Origin: Tardiphaga sp052076105
Lineage (GTDB): Bacteria > Pseudomonadota > Alphaproteobacteria > Rhizobiales > Xanthobacteraceae
Length of the DNA stretch: 64,000 bases
NCBI RefSeq assembly: GCF_052076105.1
Contig: NZ_CP197245.1
Span: forward strand, 4,898,001 to 4,962,000
Reading direction: 5' to 3'
The translations under genes were made by a program, and so were the position numbers. The notes under the pieces are model-generated. The model did not search any database, was not told where the DNA came from, and saw only the letters and a list, made by a program, of their open reading frames with translations. Shown piece after piece: positions 35,580 to 43,835 of the stretch (position 1 is the first letter of the stretch; each line of letters begins with the position of its first letter).

Positions 35580-35924
35580 TTACGGAATCGCTGCGATGAC
35601 GGCGATCTCGACCTTGATGGCGGGGTCCGCGAGCTTCGACTCGACGCAGGCGCGTGCCGGGCCAACTTCGGGCACCCAGGCATCCCACACCGTGTTCATG
35701 GCATCGCGGTCGTTGATATTCGGCAGCCAGACGGTCGCGCTGAGGATGTTGTTCTTGTCGGTGCCGGCTTCCTTGAGCAGCGCGTCGATCTTGTCGAGCA
35801 CCTGCTTGGTCTGCGTCTTGACGTCGCCCGAATACTCATCCGGCACCTGGCCGGCGAGATAGACGGTGTTGCCATGGATGGAAGCCTGGCTGAGGCGCTT
35901 GCCAGGACCGAGACGCTTGATCAT
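35580..35924 (-). CDS. RidA/YjgF-family protein
   Basis: A 114-aa protein from the ATG at 35924 (119 aa if the ATG at 35939 is used; neither has a strong ribosome site). It shows IHGNTVYLAGQVPDE, TKQVLDKIDALLKEAGTDKNNILSATVWL and PARACVESKLADPAIKVEIAVIA. The Arg in PARACVE is the residue that binds the substrate carboxylate in RidA enamine/imine deaminases. It leads the two-gene unit with the BKACE gene. Confidence 0.9.
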   Translation of the reverse strand: MIKRLGPGKRLSQASIHGNTVYLAGQVPDEYSGDVKTQTKQVLDKIDALLKEAGTDKNNILSATVWLPNINDRDAMNTVWDAWVPEVGPARACVESKLADPAIKVEIAVIAAIP

Positions 35925-36044
35925 GCAGAAGTCTTTCATTGAATGTGGAACGGAGTGACCCGGCGGCGACCATCCTCGCTCGGAACTGGCCCGTCAAGCC
36001 CATGACGCCACACGGCAGAAGTGGCCACGCGTGGACCACTTCCA

Positions 36045-36368
36045 CTATTCCGCGGCGCGAGCCCGTTTCACGGCATCGTCCATCAGCGCCTTGGGCGCAG
36101 GCAGCCGCAACCGGCGGCCATGCTGCAGATACAACAGCGCGACGCGCTTCGGGTCGGACAGGTTCCAGATTTCGACGGCTGGCAGCCGCCCCACCAGCGT
36201 CACAGGCGGCCGATGCGCGATGACATGAGACAGGACCGTGGATTTCGGCCCCTTCCTGAATTTCCGGCGCACTTTTCGCGCGGCATTCTCATTGGCCGCC
36301 TGCCAGCGGATCCGCGGCCCACGCCGGCGGTTCAGAAGCCAAGAAAAGATTCGCAAAATGAATGGCAT
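36045..36368 (-). CDS. Hypothetical basic protein (107 aa)
   Basis: A 107-aa frame. It has a short hydrophobic N-terminus (PFILRIFSWLLN) and a very basic middle (RRRGPRIRW, ARKVRRKFRKGPKS). A hydrophobic central part (VTLVGRLPAVEIWNL) leads to an Arg-rich end. No family is recognised and the ribosome site is weak. It could be a membrane-associated basic protein or a chance frame. Confidence 0.4.
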   Translation of the reverse strand: MPFILRIFSWLLNRRRGPRIRWQAANENAARKVRRKFRKGPKSTVLSHVIAHRPPVTLVGRLPAVEIWNLSDPKRVALLYLQHGRRLRLPAPKALMDDAVKRARAAE

Positions 36369-36723
36369 ACGGCTTTTCTTTTTGCCCGGTTGCAGCGAGT
36401 TCGGCAGGTTCGCCGCATGGTCAGTCTTAGAACGAGCATCCACAGGGGTAAAGCGGCGCGATCAAGGCGAAACGTCGCGACGTTCGCGCGCGGCGATCGG
36501 GGGACACACGGTCCATGGCCACGCGCCGCGCATTGACGGCAGGCCGGTATCGACATGGCAGGACAAAGGTGCACGGAAACCCGCCGGAGCCATACAATTT
36601 TAGATTGCACGCGGCCTGCCTTTGTCTGATGCTGGGATTTTGTGGATGTCGACAATGTCGGCGGTCCGCATCCATTCCGCGTTTCATCCGCCCAAATTCG
36701 ATTACTCATTTTGAGAGATCATC
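36369..36723. other. Intergenic region, no gene seen
   Basis: About 355 bases upstream of the secreted-protein gene at 36724. Reading frames on both strands lack ribosome sites and recognisable sequence. The last 60 bases are AT-richer (CCAAATTCGATTACTCATTT) and probably carry the promoter of the 36724 gene. Confidence 0.4.
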
Positions 36724-37872
36724 ATGCAGCGTGTGACTTTAGGGCTTTGCCTGACAATCTTGTTCGGCGTGACATCGATCTGCGAGATCGTTCACCCGGC
36801 CCATGCGCAGTCTTCACCGACCGACCGTATCCTTGCAGCCGTTCAAAAAATACCCAAAGCCGTTTCCGTGAGTGGGGCGGGTGATTATGCCTATTACGAA
36901 CTCAAAATCGAAAATCTGTGTGGCGCCGGCAGCATCACGGAGGCAGCCACTGCCTGGGTCGATGAATGGGCGATCACGGAAAAAGCGGTCGCCATGTCGG
37001 TAACCTACACCTTCCCAAACAGCTATCCAAATCTATCCAACATCACGATCCCTCTAATCGCGGTCGCAAACACTGGCGATCGCGGTGTTCAGAACTGCGC
37101 ACCGATCACCGTCAAGGATATTCCACGTAATCAGGAAGTGACTGCGCGTTTCGACTTTTCGACAAAAGAAGGCGTACGCTTTCTCGATGCTTCAGGCGCC
37201 GTTGCATCGTTCGGCAAGCTCGCGGGCGCCGTGGGCGGACTGGCAGCGCCGGGCGGTGGCGTGGTCTTTACGGGAGCTGCCGCCGCGGTGTCGTTCCTGG
37301 CTTCAAATACAAAGCCTCTCAAGGATCTGACCGACGCAACCAATGAACTGCTGAAACTGCTGGACCGCGATCGCAAGCCGCGCGGCGTGGTCGCCGAGAT
37401 CGCTCGATCGACCGGTCGCGCGAGCTACCGCGCCCAGCAGAAGGAGGTCTTCGCGGTCCAGAAATCCTACTACGACGCGTTGATCAAATCCGAGCCGTCG
37501 CAACCATACTGGGCGATCCCCGCCGACTTCAGCCGTGTCGCCGGCAAGGACTGGAATGACGTCGTACGGGACGTCCTCAATGCCCATCCCGCGTTCTGGG
37601 AGAACATGGCGCGCTTCTGCCCGGCGCTGCGCAACACCCTGTCGGCAGCCGCTCATTCCGACACCGTCTCGATTGCCGTCGGGCTCTATTATCACGCCGC
37701 AGCCAATGCCGACTCCTATGGACAAGTCGCCAATCGCACGTGCCTCAATACGCAAGAAGTCAAACTTCTGGCGAAGCGTGGCTGGGCAAGGCCGTTCGAT
37801 AGCGCCCTCTCATTTCAGAACGCGCCATGGCCGGGTGCTCCACAGGTCGTTGCTGCCAACATCCCGCGATAG
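36724..37872 (+). CDS. Secreted protein of unknown function (382 aa)
   Basis: The signal peptide covers residues 1-28 (VTLGLCLTILFGVTSICEIV, cleavage after AHA). The mature protein has an N-terminal beta-rich region with two Cys residues (ENLCGAGS and VQNCAPITV) that could form a disulphide. A Gly/Ala-rich hydrophobic stretch follows (LAGAVGGLAAPGGGVVFTGAAAAVSFLA, about residues 164-196). A helical region (ATNELLKLLDRDRKP) leads to a C-terminal domain with FCPALRN and RTCLNTQEV. The middle stretch could insert in a membrane. No family is recognised. It is followed by a hairpin and a second secreted unknown. Confidence 0.75.
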   Translation: MQRVTLGLCLTILFGVTSICEIVHPAHAQSSPTDRILAAVQKIPKAVSVSGAGDYAYYELKIENLCGAGSITEAATAWVDEWAITEKAVAMSVTYTFPNSYPNLSNITIPLIAVANTGDRGVQNCAPITVKDIPRNQEVTARFDFSTKEGVRFLDASGAVASFGKLAGAVGGLAAPGGGVVFTGAAAAVSFLASNTKPLKDLTDATNELLKLLDRDRKPRGVVAEIARSTGRASYRAQQKEVFAVQKSYYDALIKSEPSQPYWAIPADFSRVAGKDWNDVVRDVLNAHPAFWENMARFCPALRNTLSAAAHSDTVSIAVGLYYHAAANADSYGQVANRTCLNTQEVKLLAKRGWARPFDSALSFQNAPWPGAPQVVAANIPR

Positions 37873-37888
37873 ATCCATCGCGTGACAA

Positions 37889-37920
37889 TCCGCCGGTCGC
37901 ATTCCTGTTCGACCGGCGGA
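37889..37920 (+). terminator. Hairpin between the two secreted-protein genes
   Basis: TCCGCCGGTCG (37889-37899) pairs perfectly with CGACCGGCGGA (37910-37920) around a 10-base loop. TCGCGTTTT follows. It is a probable rho-independent terminator, so the two secreted proteins may be separate transcription units. Confidence 0.7.
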
Positions 37921-37983
37921 TCGCGTTTTCAGACACTTCATTTTCAAGCTGCGACGGGGATGTTCCCGAACAGAGGCATTGCC

Positions 37984-39477
37984 ATGAAAATTATACTTGG
38001 TTTGCTCGCACTGAGCTTTCTGCTCACATCGCCTGCCGCAGCGGCCAAAGGGCCGAAATGCGATTGGGAGCAGGAGGCCGCATATGTACGGGCAACGACC
38101 CGCATCGTCGAAGCCGACGTCGAGACCCCCGAGCCACCGCCGGCAACGACGACCTACGCACCGACGCTTACACAGGGCTGTGGATTAGGGACCGAGCTGG
38201 TCGATACGCTGGGCACGGGCATCGTGCGCATCAGCCTTCCCAACGGCGGCTTCGCCAACTTCTATCCGATCCTGACAACCGACAAACCCGACGGCGAATG
38301 GCGCTGCAACAAGGTGAAGGTCCGCACCGCCTGCGTCGTCAAATCGGAAATCAGCGGTGACGCAACGCTCGTGACGATGCGCGTGGATATGACCCGCAAT
38401 GCGAGCGAGGAAGTCCTGAAGGTTGACAAGAATGGAGAGGTGACACCGCCGCAGAACGGCAAGTATTTTGCGCTGCTTCCACGCCGGCGGATCGATCGCT
38501 ACGGCCGCAAGCGCGACGAAGGCGCCATCACGCTGGAACGCGCCGGCGCGATCGCCTGCGGTCGCGGCACCGCCTGTCGCAACAAGAAGATTGTCGCCGC
38601 CGAGAAGTCGCTCCTGACGGCGCTGCGGCAGCATCGGCTGGGCGCACTCCCCGTCGCCGACCGGCGCGCAGACGTCCGCGGCTTTCTGACAACATTCCAC
38701 GATCTGACGCTTGGACAGAAGGCGCTACACCGCGCGATCATGCTCAACGAAATCAGCGTGACCGACGGTCCCGTGCCGGACAACAAGTTCATCTACGCCT
38801 CACCCTTCGAGCTGGTTGACGCTGTGCTGTGGAACAGCTCCCCCAGCTATGGCGCACACCAGATCGACATCGGCTCCAACGATGGCGGAGACCTCGGGCC
38901 GTTCCGGACCTCGCTCACGCGCGTTCTCGCCAAACACGATGCGGCAACGCTGGGCGCGATCCGTGACCGTACCGTCGGCGGCAAGACCGTGCGTCCGCTT
39001 GAAACCTGGGGGCGGGTCTATTCGATTGCCACCTGGGGCGATTTCTATCGTGTCTCGGACGAACTGACCAAGGATCTGAGATCGTCGCAGGGCCGGACAG
39101 AATATGCGGGACTGTATCGCAAGTTCCTCGACACCAGCACGGGCTGCATGGCTGTGCTTCGATCCCGCGGTGGCGTTTTCGCGAAGAGCCCGTTTGCCCA
39201 GCTCTATGTGATGGACGTTGCCAACCAGAAGGGGCCGACAACAGCCCTCAAGCTTGCACGCTATGCCCAGTCGCTCGCACGCTCGCAATCCGTCGAGGAT
39301 ATCGAGAAAGCCATGATCCAGCGCATTCTCGACGCCAGTTCAGGCAGCGACCATGCCACCGACGTCAAGCGGCGATCGGCCAATGTCACGGCAATCGCCA
39401 AGCAGTTTCCCGACCTCGGTGGCGCACCGCCCGCGACCTGCGACGTTGCGGGCTATGGGAGTGTCGAGAAAATCTAG
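37984..39477 (+). CDS. Secreted protein of unknown function (497 aa)
   Basis: The start at 37984 gives a clean signal peptide (KIILGLLALSFLLTSPAAAAK). The frame is open up to 37882, but that region carries a terminator hairpin. The mature protein has an N-terminal domain with several Cys residues (PKCDW, GCGLG, RCNKV, TACVVK) and a segment ACGRGTACRNKK. A long helical C-terminal domain contains SPFELVDAVLWNSSPSYGAH and DIGSNDGGDLGPFRTSL. The latter is faintly reminiscent of lysozyme-like catalytic surroundings, but no catalytic Glu can be assigned. No family is recognised. It is adjacent to another secreted unknown and to recQ. Confidence 0.75.
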   Translation: MKIILGLLALSFLLTSPAAAAKGPKCDWEQEAAYVRATTRIVEADVETPEPPPATTTYAPTLTQGCGLGTELVDTLGTGIVRISLPNGGFANFYPILTTDKPDGEWRCNKVKVRTACVVKSEISGDATLVTMRVDMTRNASEEVLKVDKNGEVTPPQNGKYFALLPRRRIDRYGRKRDEGAITLERAGAIACGRGTACRNKKIVAAEKSLLTALRQHRLGALPVADRRADVRGFLTTFHDLTLGQKALHRAIMLNEISVTDGPVPDNKFIYASPFELVDAVLWNSSPSYGAHQIDIGSNDGGDLGPFRTSLTRVLAKHDAATLGAIRDRTVGGKTVRPLETWGRVYSIATWGDFYRVSDELTKDLRSSQGRTEYAGLYRKFLDTSTGCMAVLRSRGGVFAKSPFAQLYVMDVANQKGPTTALKLARYAQSLARSQSVEDIEKAMIQRILDASSGSDHATDVKRRSANVTAIAKQFPDLGGAPPATCDVAGYGSVEKI

Positions 39478-39537
39478 CAGGTTCCCTGTCCGCACGCCGG
39501 GATGCACGACAGCCGAATCAGGGTTAGACGTGCAGAC

Positions 39538-41397
39538 ATGATGACGTCCCCCGCAGCGATTCGCCGTTCCGAGAGCATGCCGACGGCACTGTCCGTACTG
39601 CATTCGGTGTTCGGCCTGCCGGGTTTTCGCGGTGCGCAGGAGGACATTGTCCGCCACGTGACCGATGGCGGCAATTGCCTCGTACTGATGCCGACCGGCG
39701 GCGGCAAGTCCCTGTGTTACCAGTTGCCATCCCTGCTGCGCCCGGGCTGCGGCATCGTCGTATCGCCCCTGATCGCGCTGATGCGCGACCAGGTTGCGGG
39801 CCTGCTCGAAGCCGGCGTCAAGGCGGCGGTCCTGAACTCTACTTTGTCATGGGACGAAGCCAACGAAGTTGAGCGGCAATTGCTCGCCGGCGAGCTGGAC
39901 CTTCTCTATATCGCCCCGGAACGGCTGGTGACGCCGCGCTGCCTCTCGATGCTCGGCCGCGCCAGCATTGCCCTGTTCGCCATCGATGAAGCCCATTGCG
40001 TTTCGCAATGGGGCCACGATTTCCGCCCCGAATATATCGGCCTCTCGGTCATCGCCGAACGTTTCCCGAATATTCCGCGCATCGCGCTGACCGCCACTGC
40101 CGACGATCTGACCCGGCAGGAGATCGTGCAGCGACTGGGCCTCGACGACGCACCGAATTTCGTGGCGAGTTTCGACAGGCCCAACATCAAATACGAAATC
40201 GTCGACAAGACCAACGCGCAGAAACAGCTGCAGGCTTTCATTAGCGACCGGCATTCGGGCGAGGCCGGCGTGGTCTATTGCCTGTCGCGCGCCAAGGTCG
40301 AGGACACCGCTGCGGCCCTGAACAAGGCCGGCATTCTCGCACTGCCCTATCATGCCGGGCTCGATGCGCGCACCCGCGAGACCAATCAGGACCGCTTCAT
40401 CAATGAAGACGGCGTGGTGATCGTCGCCACCGTCGCCTTCGGCATGGGCATCGACAAGCCTGACGTGCGCTTCGTCTGCCATCTCGATCTGCCGAAAAGC
40501 GTCGAGGCCTATTATCAGGAGACTGGACGCGCCGGACGCGACGGCAAACCGTCGAATGCGTGGATGGCCTATGGTCTGCAGGACATCGTGCAGCAGCGTC
40601 GCATGATCGACGAGTCCACCGGCTCCGAAACCTTCAAGCGCGTCTCCATCGGCAAGCTCGATGCGCTGGTCGGCCTCGCCGAAACCGTTGATTGCCGGCG
40701 CACGCGACTGCTGGGCTATTTCGGTGAGGAAGCCACCGGCACGCGCTGCGGCAATTGCGACAATTGTCTCTCACCGCCAAAGGTCTGGAACGGCAGCGTC
40801 GCCGCGCAGAAACTACTGTCCTGTACCTATCGCACCGGACAGAAATTCGGCGCCATGCATCTGGTGGACGTGCTGATCGGGCGCCTCACCGACAAGGTCA
40901 AGCAGTTCGGCCACGACAAGCTCTCGGTATTCGGCATCGGCGGTGAACTCTCGGAGAAGCAGTGGCGTGCGGTGATGCGCCAGCTCGTGGCGCGCGGCTT
41001 TCTCTATGCGGATGCAGATAGTTTCAACGCGCTGAAGCTCACCGAGAACGCCCGCGGTGTGCTCAAGGGCGAGATCGAGCTGATGTTTCGCGAGGAAACC
41101 GGCGGTAGCGGCCGTGCCCCGCGCAGCAAATCCCGTCGCGGCGATCTCGCGGCACCGCGCAGCGACAACGCCAATCCCGATCTGCTCGCCGTGCTGCGCG
41201 CCTGGCGTTCGGAAGTCGCGAAGAAGCGCAACGTCCCGGCCTATGTGGTGCTGCACGACGCCACCATCGATGGCATCGCCAGCGAACATCCCACCACGCT
41301 CAGCCAGCTCCGCGAAATCCCGGGGATCGGCGACAAGAAGCTGGAGCATTACGGCGCAGAGATACTCGCTTTGGTGAATGCGACGCCGGGACGATAG
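39538..41397 (+). CDS. recQ: ATP-dependent DNA helicase RecQ
   Basis: A 619-aa superfamily 2 helicase. Motifs in order: Q-motif-type GFRGAQEDIV, Walker A TGGGKS, Walker B/DEAH in IDEAHCVSQWGHDFRPEY, motif III ALTATA and motif VI YYQETGRAGRDG. The zinc-binding Cys set is CRRTRLLGYFGE through CGNCDNC, followed by a winged helix and a C-terminal HRDC domain (LREIPGIGDKKLEHYG). It unwinds DNA 3'-5' in recombination and fork repair. Start choice is between paired ATGs at 39538/39541 and an ATG at 39502 without a ribosome site. Confidence 0.96.
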   Translation: MMTSPAAIRRSESMPTALSVLHSVFGLPGFRGAQEDIVRHVTDGGNCLVLMPTGGGKSLCYQLPSLLRPGCGIVVSPLIALMRDQVAGLLEAGVKAAVLNSTLSWDEANEVERQLLAGELDLLYIAPERLVTPRCLSMLGRASIALFAIDEAHCVSQWGHDFRPEYIGLSVIAERFPNIPRIALTATADDLTRQEIVQRLGLDDAPNFVASFDRPNIKYEIVDKTNAQKQLQAFISDRHSGEAGVVYCLSRAKVEDTAAALNKAGILALPYHAGLDARTRETNQDRFINEDGVVIVATVAFGMGIDKPDVRFVCHLDLPKSVEAYYQETGRAGRDGKPSNAWMAYGLQDIVQQRRMIDESTGSETFKRVSIGKLDALVGLAETVDCRRTRLLGYFGEEATGTRCGNCDNCLSPPKVWNGSVAAQKLLSCTYRTGQKFGAMHLVDVLIGRLTDKVKQFGHDKLSVFGIGGELSEKQWRAVMRQLVARGFLYADADSFNALKLTENARGVLKGEIELMFREETGGSGRAPRSKSRRGDLAAPRSDNANPDLLAVLRAWRSEVAKKRNVPAYVVLHDATIDGIASEHPTTLSQLREIPGIGDKKLEHYGAEILALVNATPGR

Positions 41398-41420
41398 CGA
41401 GCGATCGAAGCCACGGATGT

Positions 41421-41753
41421 CTATCGGGCGGGCTTGTACCCCCTGATGACGGACGCCGATTTCTGCAGCGCCGTCACAAGTTCTGCCCCGGTCATCAATG
41501 CAGTCGTCTGGCTGGACTTGATGGCGCCGCCCGCTGCAATCGCGACGGCTATGGCCGCCATGCTCTCGATATCCGGCACATCGGCAATCAGCATCACGTC
41601 ATATTCGCCGAGGCAGTACCAGCCACCGATCAATGTTCCTCCGACGACCTCCGTCGTCTGCCGTCCGACGGATTCAACGCGGTTCTGCGGATTCTTCATT
41701 TGCGCGGCCCATGATTCCGGCGTGTAGGCCGCCTGATACATATAGAGCGGCAT
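41421..41753 (-). CDS. GYD domain-containing protein
   Basis: A 110-aa protein of the GYD family, with a ferredoxin-like alpha/beta fold. It has the N-terminal LYMYQAAYTPESWAAQMKNPQ, the central WYCLGEYDVMLIADVPD that gives the family its name (here GEYD), and the C-terminal TTALMTGAEL. Its biochemical role is unknown. It is convergent with recQ and upstream of the 167-aa membrane protein on the same strand. Confidence 0.85.
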   Translation of the reverse strand: MPLYMYQAAYTPESWAAQMKNPQNRVESVGRQTTEVVGGTLIGGWYCLGEYDVMLIADVPDIESMAAIAVAIAAGGAIKSSQTTALMTGAELVTALQKSASVIRGYKPAR

Positions 41754-41788
41754 GTTCGACCTCCGTCAGCCGGGATTGGCCTGCCCCT

Positions 41789-42292
41789 TCACCGAGAGAA
41801 GAGTGCGAGCTTCGCCATTTTCACGGCACGACCTAACTCTATTCGCGCGATGATACCGGCAGCGATCTGCATGGTGGCGCCGATGGCCCAGCTCAGACAG
41901 ATGATGCCAGCCGTCCTCGGGCCCATGGTTTCACCCAGAATGATACTGGAGACTGACGTGATCGCCGTCACCGATGTGATGAAAGTACCGGCCGCAGTGA
42001 GCAGCTCCACCATATCCGCGCTGGTGCCCAGGCCGCGCCATAGTGGCAGATGCATGCGGTAATCGGCAGGGACCTGAGGCAGATCGATCCCGAGATAGAA
42101 ACCGGTAGCCCCGTAAATGATCATGGCGAACACGACTTCACCCGAACCAATGAAGTCGATGAAGCGGCCGACCTCGGCAACGAACAACCCGCAGGCAGCC
42201 CCAAGCAAAGCGAGGCCAGTCCGTTCGAGGATGTGCGCCAACCTGCTGAGAGTCGAGCGGCTATGCCACGATGCGTTGGGCTTGATGATCAT
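41789..42292 (-). CDS. Hypothetical membrane protein (167 aa)
   Basis: About four membrane helices are visible: residues about 25-45 (LALLGAACGLFVAEVGRF), 52-70 (VVFAMIIYGATGFYLGI), 97-120 (TAAGTFITSVTAITSVSSI) and 128-150 (AGIICLSWAIGATMQIAAGI). The ends are basic and cytoplasm-like. No family is recognised. It is followed 35 bases later by the GYD gene on the same strand and may be co-transcribed. Confidence 0.7.
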   Translation of the reverse strand: MIIKPNASWHSRSTLSRLAHILERTGLALLGAACGLFVAEVGRFIDFIGSGEVVFAMIIYGATGFYLGIDLPQVPADYRMHLPLWRGLGTSADMVELLTAAGTFITSVTAITSVSSIILGETMGPRTAGIICLSWAIGATMQIAAGIIARIELGRAVKMAKLALFSR

Positions 42293-42487
42293 ATGATCCT
42301 CGTCTGCCCATGACCTTGTCGAGGGCGTTTTAAATCCGCTCTCCGCAATAACAAGCAGTAGTACTTACCTAACCTAAGTGAGTTGGCGGCCCCTGCTTCA
42401 GTAAAGTAAAAACACACCTTCGCATTCTCGCGGCGCTTTCGCGTCCGAGTTGTGAGCATTCCTTCCCGCCCCCTTGTGAGAGGGCGT

Positions 42488-42598
42488 GCGGAACGCCAGG
42501 TGCCCGTTGCACCCTTGGGCCTGATGCGAATGCGGTCTTCCGCAAGTGAGTGTGCATCAGGACTTTCGGACGCGCCGAGCAAGTGCCCGACGTTCCGC
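42488..42598. other. Nested-hairpin structured element (possible RNA or mobile remnant)
   Basis: GCGGAACG (42488-42495) pairs with CGTTCCGC (42591-42598). Inside it, CCTGATGC (42520-42527) pairs with GCATCAGG (42554-42561), and within that TGCGG/CCGCA (42531-42544) closes on a TCTT loop. Three nested perfect stems in one 111-base span suggest a folded RNA or a palindromic mobile remnant. A similar sequence is, from memory, scattered between genes in Bradyrhizobium-type genomes; that is not verified here. Confidence 0.5.
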
Positions 42599-42980
42599 CT
42601 GCGGTGTTTTTTTCGACTTGCTTGCACTTTGCCTCAGCGAACGATCCGATCACCGAATTAAAGTCCCAAGGCGATGGGAAGGGAGCCTCAAGCACTTAGG
42701 CCGGACGCATTTCGATTTGGTCGTCCGTCACACTGTCCAGGGATCTTTCCATCTCAAGGTCGGCCGTCTCCTTGCCAGTGGCAGTGCTGGCGCAGATCCG
42801 TCCTGCCCGAAGACAGACGTCACCCATGAACCGCGTAACGCCGCATCTCCGGCGTCCACCGCATCCAGCCCCGCGAACGTGACGATCGCGCTCGCCCCTC
42901 TCAGTGGGGCAGGACGATGGGGATAATAATCCTTATAGGGATGGCGTCAATGGGAGATAGGAAAAAATGTTTGACCCGGA

Positions 42981-43121
42981 CCTCTCCGCTGTCGTCCCCG
43001 CGCAGGCGGGGACCCATACACGCTGAAGAACTGGTGAGAGCGTTGTCGTTGTGGCTCTGCGGCTTCAATCACGCTCACCGTGGTTATGGGTCCCCGCCTG
43101 CGCGGGGACGACGCGGAGAGG
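42981..43121. repeat. Long inverted repeat, family B copy 1
   Basis: The left arm starts CCTCTCCGC and continues GTCGTCCCCGCGCAGGCGG to about 43016. The right arm is its mirror from about 43085, ending CGCGGGGACGACGCGGAGAGG at 43121. About 70 bases of less symmetric sequence separate the arms. The same arms occur at 45084-45205. The length and terminal symmetry resemble REP/RAYT-type or MITE elements. Confidence 0.8.
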
Positions 43122-43140
43122 TCAGCATGGCCATACACTC

Positions 43141-43266
43141 GTCATTCCGGGGCGGCTGCGCGCCTTCGCGCAGACGAACCCGGAATCCCGACCTGTTCAG
43201 CGCAAAACATTCCGGGATTCCGGGTTCAGTCCGGCCGCTTCGCGGTCCGTCCTGCCCCGGAATGAC
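43141..43266. repeat. Long palindromic element (GTCATTCCGGGGC ends)
   Basis: The ends GTCATTCCGGGGC and GCCCCGGAATGAC are exact complements. Internally CGGAATCCCG/CGGGATTCCG and GCGCCTTCGCGC can pair. It lies immediately after the family B element and before the 65-aa gene. It is non-coding; the related elements are a feature of this bacterial group. Confidence 0.75.
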
Positions 43267-43479
43267 AAGCGTGGGTCGGGATTCCCCGGCGTCGAACGAT
43301 ACGTGTGACGTAAATACCGCCAAACGACCAAAACCGCCGCATCCGTGCGTATCCGGTTACGCGACGAAACAAATCTCTGCACCCACGGAACAATTTTCCA
43401 CACGGACGCCATCGGCTGGAAACCGGCCGGGACTACACCTCTATGTGACAGGTAGCCGCGTAGACGGCAGGAGGCCGCC

Positions 43480-43677
43480 ATGAACCACTCGATCCACAGC
43501 GCAGACCGCAGCACGCATCTGAAGATCGTCGTTGTCGCCCTCGTTGCCGGCATCGCGGTTGCAGGTTTCGGCATCGCCGCCCGCACGGGCACCAGCGACG
43601 GCACCCAGACGGCCCGCGTCATCAAGGCCGGCCAGCCGACCGCGCTCACCAGTTCGAACACGACGGCGGTTCGCTGA
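43480..43677 (+). CDS. Small membrane protein (65 aa)
   Basis: A 65-aa protein with one helix, HLKIVVVALVAGIAVAGFGI (about residues 13-33), and a hydrophilic Thr/Ser-rich tail (GTSDGTQTARVIKAG). The charged N-terminus and single helix suggest an inner-membrane anchor or uncleaved signal. AGGAGG lies 5 bases before the ATG. Similar small proteins are common in Bradyrhizobium relatives, by recollection. The function is unknown. Confidence 0.75.
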   Translation: MNHSIHSADRSTHLKIVVVALVAGIAVAGFGIAARTGTSDGTQTARVIKAGQPTALTSSNTTAVR

Positions 43678-43835
43678 TTGTCGCATCAGGACACCGGACC
43701 GGTTTGACCTTAATCAACGTGATGCGCCGGTGATCCCGGCGCACCGCGCGATTCAACCTTGGCACCCTCGACAGCCCCTCTGCCCTGCCATAGTAAAATC
43801 CTAGCGAAAACCTTGGGCGCATCGACGCGCCGAAG

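Larger units (their letters stand above)
42293..43479. other. Gene-poor, repeat-rich intergenic region
   Basis: About 1.2 kb without a credible gene. Open frames occur on both strands, but they cross palindromes, lack ribosome sites and match no family. The region holds a structured element at 42488-42598 and two long palindromic repeats at 42981-43121 and 43141-43266. In 42599-42980 and 43267-43479 nothing else could be identified apart from a possible promoter for the 65-aa gene. Confidence 0.6.

Noticed and set aside
42981..43121. CRISPR array from repeated CGTCCCCGCG-type units
   Set aside because: The units are inverted arms of single palindromes, not evenly spaced direct repeats with unique spacers, and no cas genes are present.
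42546..43483. Open frames of 126 and 188 codons in the 42.5-43.5 kb gap
   Set aside because: They pass through palindromic repeats, lack ribosome sites and have no family-like sequence.
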